Below are positions 6,446 to 11,691 of a DNA stretch of 11,691 nucleotides, one piece after another. Made by a program: the position numbers and the translations under genes. The stretch's first letter is position 1; the number at the start of each line of letters is the position of its first letter. The notes under the pieces were generated by a model. It saw only the letters and a program-made list of their open reading frames with translations. It did no database searches and had not been told where the DNA came from. The stretch comes from UMGS172 sp045546555 (lineage in GTDB: Bacteria > Bacillota > Clostridia > Oscillospirales > Acutalibacteraceae). The stretch is taken from assembly GCA_045546555.1 (NCBI GenBank), contig JAZQCY010000005.1, positions 1 through 11,691 on the forward strand, read 5' to 3'.

Positions 6446-9400
6446 CCGATTTTGTCCATCTTCATGTGCATACTGAATACAGCTTGCTTGACGGTGCGTG
6501 CCGTATAAAAGACCTTGTAAAGGCCGCAAAGGAAAAGGGTCAGACGGCGCTTGCCATAACCGACCACGGTGTAATGTACGGTGCGGTGGATTTTTATAAA
6601 GCCGCCAAGGCCGAGGGCATTAAGCCTATAATCGGCTGTGAGGTCTATGTTGCACCCAGAACACGTTTTGATAAGATCAAAGAGTATGATGCCGAGTACC
6701 GTCATCTTGTGCTTTTGTGCAAAAATATGACGGGCTACCGCAATCTTATTGCCCTTGTTTCCAAGGGCTTTACCGAAGGCTTTTACTCAAAGCCCAGAAT
6801 AGACGAGGATCTTCTGGCCGAGCATACCGAAGGTCTGATAGCCTTGTCGGCCTGCCTTTCGGGCGAGATTCCGAAGGCGCTTTTAAACAACGATTACGAA
6901 AAGGCCAAAGCGACCGCATTGAGGTATAACTCAATGTTCGGTCAGGGTAATTATTATCTTGAAATGCAGGATCACGGTTTATCGGAGGAACAGCGTGTTA
7001 ATCCGCAGCTTGTACGTATTTCAAAGGAAACGGGTATTCCGCTTATTTGCACCAATGACGTGCATTATATCGAAAAGGCCGACCATGAGGTGCAGAAGAT
7101 ACTTATCTGCATCGGCACCAACCACACGGTAAACGAGGAAAACAGCCTTGAGTTTCCCACCAAGGAGTTTTATCTTAAAACGGGTGACGAAATGGCCGAG
7201 CTGTTCCCCGAAGAAGCCGTTAAAAATACCGTTAAGGTTGCCGAAATGTGCAATCTTGATTTTGAGTTTGGCAACACCAAGCTTCCGTTTTACGATATTG
7301 GCGACAAAGATCATTTTGAATATTTGAAGGAATTAAGCCTTAAAGGTGCCGTCCGCATTTTCGGCTCGGTCACCGATGAGGTCAAGGAACGGTTGGACTA
7401 TGAGCTCGGCGTTATCAAGCGTATGGGCTATGTTGACTATTTCCTTATCGTTTCCGATTTCGTTCGCTATGCCAAATCGCAGGATATACCCGTTGGCCCC
7501 GGCCGAGGCTCTGGTGCCGCAAGCCTTGTGGCCTACTGCATAGGCATCACAGGTATTGACCCTTTAAAATATAATCTTCTTTTTGAGCGTTTTTTAAACC
7601 CCGAGCGTGTTTCCATGCCCGACTTTGATATCGACTTTTGCTATGTCCGCCGTCAGGAGGTCATTGACTATGTTGTGTCCAAATACGGCAACGACCATGT
7701 GGCACAGATCGTCACCTTTGGTACAATGGCGGCAAGAGCGGCCGTAAGAGATGTCGGCAGGGCAATGGATATTCCGTATGCTTCTTGTGACCGTATTGCC
7801 AAAATGATACCGCAGGAGCTAAAAATAACCATTGACCTGAGCCTCTTAAAGGTGCCCGAGCTTAAAAAAGAGTACGATTCGGATGAAACCGTAAGAGCGC
7901 TTATTGATATGGCTCGCAAGGTGGAGGGTATGCCGAGACATGCCTCGACCCACGCCGCAGGTGTTGTCATAACCGACCGTCCCGTTGCGGAGTATGTTCC
8001 GCTGAGCTTGAGTGACGAATCGGTTGTAACGCAGTATACAATGACCACATTAGAGGAGCTTGGACTTCTCAAAATGGATTTTTTGGGACTTCGCAACCTT
8101 ACGGTCATTGACGATACCGCAAAAATGATAAAGCGCCACGATCCCGATTTTGATATAAACAAGATTCCGCTTGACGATAAGGCAACTATGAGTATGATGA
8201 GCCGTGGTCAGACCGAGGGTGTGTTTCAGTTTGAATCGGGCGGTATGCGAAGCGTTCTGCAATCGTTCAGACCTGAGAAAATTGAGGATCTTATCGCCAT
8301 AATCTCGCTTTACCGACCGGGTCCGATGGATTCTATCCCCAAATATATCCAAAACCGCCACAATCCGCATAAGATCAAGTATTCAACACCGCTTTTGAAG
8401 CCGATACTCGAGGTTACCTACGGCTGTATCGTGTATCAGGAGCAGGTCATGCAGATATTCCGAAGCCTTGCAGGCTATTCTCTCGGCCGTGCCGATATCG
8501 TGCGCCGTGCCATGGCCAAGAAAAAGCATGACGTTATGGAAAAGGAACGCTCGGCCTTTATATACGGTGAAACGGCGCCCGACGGCACCGTTATCTGCGA
8601 CGGCTGTGTGAAAAGGGGAGTAGACCCCAAGGCCGCCGAGCAGATCTTTGATGAGATGTCGGAATTCAGCAAATACGCCTTCAACAAATCGCACGCCGCA
8701 GCCTATGCTTATGTTGCTTATCAAACGGCATATCTGAAGTGCCATCACGAAAAGGAGTATATGTCGGCTCTGCTTACAAGTGTGCTCGATTTTCAGTCAA
8801 AATTGGGACGCTATATGCAGGAGTGCCTTAAAAACGGTATTAAGATCCTGCCGCCCGATGTTAATCTGAGTGAGCGTAACTTTACCCCCACGGCCGACGG
8901 TATACGCTTCGGTCTGTTGGCGGTCAGAAATATCGGCACAAATCTTGTCGAGCGTATGATCGCCGAACGTAAAAACGGCAAATACGCTGATCTTTACGAT
9001 ATGTGCGACCGTCTTTACGGCAACGACCTTAACCGCCGTGCCGTTGAAAGCCTTATAAAAAGCGGTGCGATGGACTGCTTCGGTCACACAAGACGAACCC
9101 TTTTGCAGGGTATGGACGGTCTTATGCGTGCCGTTGAGGCCGACAAAAAGTATACTATGCACGGTCAGCTTGACCTGTTCGGCAACTCGACGGGTGAGAC
9201 CAAGAAGTCCTTTGAGTTGAACGAGCTTGATGAAATGCCGCATTTTGAGCTCTTACAGGGTGAAAAAGAGGTCACGGGAATGTATATCTCGGGCCATCCT
9301 TTAGAGCAGTATTCGGGTGCATTGTCGGGGAAGGGGCTTCTTAAAACCTTTGACCTTACCGATGCCGAAAAAGCACCAAAGCTTGACGGCAAAACGGTCT

Positions 9401-9957
9401 CCATCGGCGCAATGGTGTCAAAGATACGCAAAAAAGCCACCAAAAACGATCAGACAATGGCTTTTTTGGATATCGAGGATATGTTTGGTTCGGTCAACGT
9501 TCTGCTTTTCCCCAAGCTTTACGAGCAGTATTCCGATACCGTGAAGATAGGCTCTGTGTTCAAGTTCACGGGTCGTGTTTCGGTCAAGGAATCGGGTGAT
9601 GTTGACCTTGTGTGCGACCGTATAGAGCCGTTGCCCAAGGGCAAGGCCGTCCCACAAAGCAACGCAGTGGCAAAACCGCAGTTCCAAAGCCACTCGGCAG
9701 AGTCTAAAGCCGATGCACCTGCTTCCAAGATCAAGCGTGGGCTTTATCTGCGTGTGACCTCAATGCAGAGCGAAGACTATCAAAAGGCTCGCCGCATTAT
9801 GGATGTTTTTGACGGTACAACCCCGGTCATAATAAAGGAGACCGAATCGGGCAAGGCCTTTGTTTCGCCAAAAAACACCTGGGTAATGATGAACGACACC
9901 ATGATGCGTTGTCTTTGTGAAATTTTGGGTGCCGAAAATGTTAAGTTTGTTGAGTAA
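6442..9957 (+). CDS. dnaE: DNA polymerase III alpha subunit DnaE (PHP-type)
   Basis: The product is 1171 residues with the full DnaE1 architecture. The N-terminal PHP domain (about 1-210) has HLHVH (His8, His10), TDH (41-42), Glu67, His88, Cys138 and TNDVHY (Asp206, His208). The polymerase core has GPGRGSGAASLVAY and PDFDIDF (catalytic Asp396 and Asp398), with the third aspartate in KMDFLGL (Asp546). Next come YRPGPMDSIP, the fingers segment ending FNKSHAAAYAYVAYQTAYLK, a helix-hairpin-helix region, and an OB fold from about residue 984. It synthesises DNA from dNTPs in the replisome. In Clostridia it usually works beside PolC, which is not in this window. The GTG at 6442 is chosen by comparison with murB; 6436 would add two residues. 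No terminator was seen after the stop. Confidence 0.97.
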   Translation: MTDFVHLHVHTEYSLLDGACRIKDLVKAAKEKGQTALAITDHGVMYGAVDFYKAAKAEGIKPIIGCEVYVAPRTRFDKIKEYDAEYRHLVLLCKNMTGYRNLIALVSKGFTEGFYSKPRIDEDLLAEHTEGLIALSACLSGEIPKALLNNDYEKAKATALRYNSMFGQGNYYLEMQDHGLSEEQRVNPQLVRISKETGIPLICTNDVHYIEKADHEVQKILICIGTNHTVNEENSLEFPTKEFYLKTGDEMAELFPEEAVKNTVKVAEMCNLDFEFGNTKLPFYDIGDKDHFEYLKELSLKGAVRIFGSVTDEVKERLDYELGVIKRMGYVDYFLIVSDFVRYAKSQDIPVGPGRGSGAASLVAYCIGITGIDPLKYNLLFERFLNPERVSMPDFDIDFCYVRRQEVIDYVVSKYGNDHVAQIVTFGTMAARAAVRDVGRAMDIPYASCDRIAKMIPQELKITIDLSLLKVPELKKEYDSDETVRALIDMARKVEGMPRHASTHAAGVVITDRPVAEYVPLSLSDESVVTQYTMTTLEELGLLKMDFLGLRNLTVIDDTAKMIKRHDPDFDINKIPLDDKATMSMMSRGQTEGVFQFESGGMRSVLQSFRPEKIEDLIAIISLYRPGPMDSIPKYIQNRHNPHKIKYSTPLLKPILEVTYGCIVYQEQVMQIFRSLAGYSLGRADIVRRAMAKKKHDVMEKERSAFIYGETAPDGTVICDGCVKRGVDPKAAEQIFDEMSEFSKYAFNKSHAAAYAYVAYQTAYLKCHHEKEYMSALLTSVLDFQSKLGRYMQECLKNGIKILPPDVNLSERNFTPTADGIRFGLLAVRNIGTNLVERMIAERKNGKYADLYDMCDRLYGNDLNRRAVESLIKSGAMDCFGHTRRTLLQGMDGLMRAVEADKKYTMHGQLDLFGNSTGETKKSFELNELDEMPHFELLQGEKEVTGMYISGHPLEQYSGALSGKGLLKTFDLTDAEKAPKLDGKTVSIGAMVSKIRKKATKNDQTMAFLDIEDMFGSVNVLLFPKLYEQYSDTVKIGSVFKFTGRVSVKESGDVDLVCDRIEPLPKGKAVPQSNAVAKPQFQSHSAESKADAPASKIKRGLYLRVTSMQSEDYQKARRIMDVFDGTTPVIIKETESGKAFVSPKNTWVMMNDTMMRCLCEILGAENVKFVE

Positions 9958-9991
9958 AACATTGCATTTGTGATTATTTTGACAATTAGAC

Positions 9992-10020
9992 TTGACATAT
10001 TTAAAACTTTGGGGTAATAT
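9992..10020 (+). promoter_or_regulatory. Sigma-A promoter of pfkA
   Basis: TTGACA (9992-9997), then 17 bases, then TAATAT (10015-10020). This is a consensus -35 and a strong -10, placing the start near 10027. A second TTGACA at 9979-9984 has only TAAAAC (10002-10007) at 17 bases and is probably weaker. pfkA can therefore be expressed independently of dnaE. Confidence 0.75.
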
Positions 10021-10084
10021 ACATTTTGAATACTTTTAAAGGTTCAGTATTTTACGTACAATTTCAGAAATGGGTGTATATATT

Positions 10085-11056
10085 ATGTCTAACGTAACAG
10101 CAATCGGTGTTCTGACCAGCGGAGGAGACGCTCCCGGTATGAATGCTGCCGTCCGTGCAGTTGTCAGAACCGCAATTTCTATGGGTATCAAGTGCTACGG
10201 CATTCGCCGTGGATATAACGGCCTTATCGAGGGCGATGTTTTTGAAATGACCCTCCGTGATGTTTCGGATATCATCCACCGTGGCGGTACCGTGCTTTAT
10301 ACCGCACGTAGCCCTATGTTCAAGACCGAAGAGGGAATGAAGATGGCTATGGATACCTGCAAAAGATACGGTATCAACGGCATCGTTGTAATTGGCGGTG
10401 ACGGCTCCTACCGTGGCGCACGTGACCTTTCTTTGAGGGGCATCCCTTGCGTCGGTATCCCCGGAACCATTGATAACGATATCACCTCGACCGATTATAC
10501 CATCGGCTTTGATACCGCTATGAACACCGCAATGGATATGGTTGATAAGCTTCGAGATACCACCCAGTCGCACGAGCGTTGCTCGGTCGTTGAGGTTATG
10601 GGACGTCACGCAGGCTGGTTGGCCTTGGAGGCAGGTATTGCCGTCGGTGCAACCGCTATCCTTGTTCCCGAGGTTCAGTTTGACATTGACCGTGACATCG
10701 TTGCCAAGATCCAAAAGACCGTGCAGTCGGGCAAAAAGCACTTTATCGTTGTTGTTGCTGAGGGTGTCGGTGAGGTCTCCAAGCTTGCCAAGGAGATCGA
10801 GGATAAGACCGGCGTTGAATCCCGTGCAACCATTCTCGGACACGTACAGCGTGGCGGTAGCCCCACCGTCCGTGACCGTGAGATGGCAAGCTGTATGGGT
10901 AACTATGCTGTAAAGCTTTTAAGTCGTGGCATCGGCAACCGTGTTGTTTCTTACCGCAGCGGTAAGATAGTCGATTTCGATATCTTCGAGGCGCTCAATA
11001 TGACCAAGCCCTTCGACGTCGAAAAATACGAAACCGCAAATACAATTTCTATTTAA
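10085..11056 (+). CDS. pfkA: ATP-dependent 6-phosphofructokinase
   Basis: PfkA phosphorylates fructose-6-phosphate to fructose-1,6-bisphosphate, the committing step of glycolysis. From the ATG at 10085 the product is 323 residues, close to the E. coli length; an in-frame ATG at 10070 would add five. The 10085 choice rests on family N-terminal alignment (IGVLTSGGDAPGMNAAVRAVVR), because neither start has a strong ribosome site (GGGTG at 10072-10076 is the best). GGDGS (104-108) and PGTIDND (126-132, catalytic Asp130) have glycines where PPi-dependent enzymes carry Asp and Lys, so ATP is the predicted donor. MGRHAGW and QRGGSP, both substrate or allosteric-site motifs, are intact. It has its own promoter and terminator. 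Linkage with dnaE is common in Clostridia. Confidence 0.96.
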   Translation: MSNVTAIGVLTSGGDAPGMNAAVRAVVRTAISMGIKCYGIRRGYNGLIEGDVFEMTLRDVSDIIHRGGTVLYTARSPMFKTEEGMKMAMDTCKRYGINGIVVIGGDGSYRGARDLSLRGIPCVGIPGTIDNDITSTDYTIGFDTAMNTAMDMVDKLRDTTQSHERCSVVEVMGRHAGWLALEAGIAVGATAILVPEVQFDIDRDIVAKIQKTVQSGKKHFIVVVAEGVGEVSKLAKEIEDKTGVESRATILGHVQRGGSPTVRDREMASCMGNYAVKLLSRGIGNRVVSYRSGKIVDFDIFEALNMTKPFDVEKYETANTISI

Positions 11057-11063
11057 AAGTATT

Positions 11064-11101
11064 AAAAGCACTCTTGTTTTTGAAAACAAGAGTGCTTTTT
11101 T
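11064..11101 (+). terminator. Intrinsic terminator of pfkA
   Basis: AAAAGCACTCTTGTTTT (11064-11080) is perfectly repeated in inverse at 11083-11099, followed by more T. The stem is followed by a six-T run. It lies 8 bases after the pfkA stop. Confidence 0.92.
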
Positions 11102-11150
11102 GTTGAACGCTGTTGATAAATAATACGATGGATGAAAACGGTTATCTTTA

Positions 11151-11187
11151 GCCGCCTCACGGCGGGCGAACGCAGTTCGCCCCTACG
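11151..11187. repeat. Short dispersed GC-rich hairpin repeat
   Basis: CCGCC and GGCGG (11152-11165) form a small hairpin. It is followed by GGGCGAACGCAGTTCGCCC (11164-11182), a perfect 8-bp inverted repeat with a GCA loop, then CTACG. I recognise the second part as a motif often scattered between genes in gut Clostridia and other bacteria. It is much richer in GC than the flanking DNA. Confidence 0.6.
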
Positions 11188-11195
11188 ACGACCTC

Positions 11196-11224
11196 TTGAC
11201 AAGCCTGTAAAATATTGGTATAAT
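11196..11224 (+). promoter_or_regulatory. Near-perfect sigma-A promoter of the last gene
   Basis: TTGACA (11196-11201), 17 bases, TATAAT (11219-11224), with an extended -10 (TG at 11216-11217). Both hexamers are exact consensus. The predicted start near 11231 leaves a leader of about 95 bases. Confidence 0.85.
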
Positions 11225-11239
11225 TATAACGGTCTAAAA

Positions 11240-11276
11240 AGAGTAGCACGAAGACAAGAGAGTAGCACCTTTGTCT
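11240..11276 (+). promoter_or_regulatory. Leader with duplicated 10-mer and small hairpin
   Basis: AGAGTAGCAC occurs at 11240-11249 and again at 11259-11268, a 19-base period. AGACAA (11252-11257) can pair with TTGTCT (11271-11276), enclosing the second copy. These lie in the predicted untranslated leader just after the strong promoter. They could be an operator pair or an RNA element. I do not recognise a known riboswitch or T-box, and the function is unknown. Confidence 0.35.
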
Positions 11277-11325
11277 CACTAGAATATACCACATGATATT
11301 AGAATGAACGGTTGGTGATAATTCT

Positions 11326-11691
11326 ATGAAAACATGGATTAAAATAACTTTAATTGGATTTTTGATACTTGTTTTGACAACAACAATTTTTGTTGTGATA
11401 TTTATAAAGAAAGGTCAAGAAGTTGGATCATTTGATGTTTTAGATCCAGTGTATCAAGAGCTCATAGAAGAATTTCCATACGATGCACAGTTTTCAAAAG
11501 TTGAAAACCGCGATGACGCTGTTCAAATAGCAGATGTTGTATTAAAAGAAAAGTTCCCTCAAATCGATTTTTTTGAGTTCTACCCATACGATGTTGATTA
11601 TGATAAAATCAATGATTGTTGGTTAGTTGTTGGTAGACAGCCGTTGTGCGACAACGTTAAAAGAGCAGAGCCGTATGTCATTATTAGTGGT
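11326..11691 (+). CDS. Partial membrane-anchored protein, NTF2-fold immunity-like
   Basis: The 122 codons run open to the window edge; the 3' end is missing. The N-terminus (MKTWIK, then hydrophobic residues 7-27, then IKKG) is an uncleaved signal-anchor or signal peptide, with no lipobox cysteine. The exported part has DDAVQIADVVL (63-73), a stretch rich in acidic and aromatic residues, and DCWLVVGRQP (97-106) followed by PYVIISG. The pattern of an A-x-x-IA helix, a W-x-V-x-G strand and then an isoleucine-rich strand resembles the NTF2-fold immunity family (Imm-NTF2-2 type). That is family resemblance by eye, not a search result. GGTGA (11314-11318) precedes the ATG by 7 bases. Codon use (AAA, TTA, ATA, GAA, GAT) is much more AT-rich than in the upstream genes, which suggests later acquisition. 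Confidence 0.7.
   Translation, partial: MKTWIKITLIGFLILVLTTTIFVVIFIKKGQEVGSFDVLDPVYQELIEEFPYDAQFSKVENRDDAVQIADVVLKEKFPQIDFFEFYPYDVDYDKINDCWLVVGRQPLCDNVKRAEPYVIISG

Noticed and set aside
10064..10843. Minus-strand open frame of 259 codons opposite pfkA
   Set aside because: It mirrors the strongly biased codons of pfkA, with no recognisable domain; pfkA is unambiguous on the plus strand.
11133..11146. cre-like sequence (TGAAAACGGTTATC)
   Set aside because: It matches most of the CcpA-box consensus but not the final CA, and it lies beyond the pfkA terminator and about 50 bases upstream of the next promoter. With a degenerate consensus this may be chance.
11231..11325. T-box or riboswitch in the leader of the last gene
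   Set aside because: The GAGTAGCACC stretch looks faintly like a T-box motif, but the conserved GGGTGG core, a specifier stem and a terminator are all absent, and the leader is too short.

Overview
This window looks like a chromosomal housekeeping segment from a member of the Clostridia (Bacillota), possibly a gut Oscillospiraceae/Ruminococcaceae-like organism. The basis is the gene content and order (hprK, murB, rapZ, whiA, a PHP-type dnaE, pfkA), the strong AGGAGG-type ribosome sites, and common GTG starts. The placement is inferred from gene families; no rRNA or other taxonomic marker is present.

Left edge (1-367): no protein gene is supported. Positions 1-291 form a large branched inverted-repeat (MITE-like or structured-RNA-like) element. 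The ychF terminator follows. ychF (368-1474) lies on the minus strand. A short AT-rich divergent promoter region separates it from a plus-strand cluster.

Centre (1666-9957): hprK (HPr kinase/phosphorylase), a ROK-family sugar kinase (probable glucokinase), murB, rapZ, whiA and dnaE follow one another with gaps of 3 to 126 bases. murB-rapZ-whiA-dnaE is very tight and probably cotranscribed. yvcK, which usually sits between rapZ and whiA in Bacillota, is absent from that position. A known type of dispersed intergenic palindrome separates the sugar kinase from murB. murB and dnaE share an almost identical 23-base translation-start region.

Right part (9958-11691): pfkA (ATP-dependent 6-phosphofructokinase) has its own consensus promoter and a strong intrinsic terminator. 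Next come a short dispersed hairpin repeat, a near-perfect sigma-A promoter, and a leader with a duplicated 10-mer. The last gene is AT-rich, encodes a membrane-anchored protein resembling NTF2-fold immunity proteins, and is cut by the window end.

The cluster couples carbon control (HPrK, glucokinase, PfkA) with cell-wall precursor synthesis (MurB), a nucleotide-binding regulator (RapZ), a division/sporulation-linked DNA-binding protein (WhiA) and replication (DnaE). I saw no clear new defence or mobile system. The least ordinary items are the left-edge branched palindrome, the repeated start module, the missing yvcK and the partial immunity-like gene.
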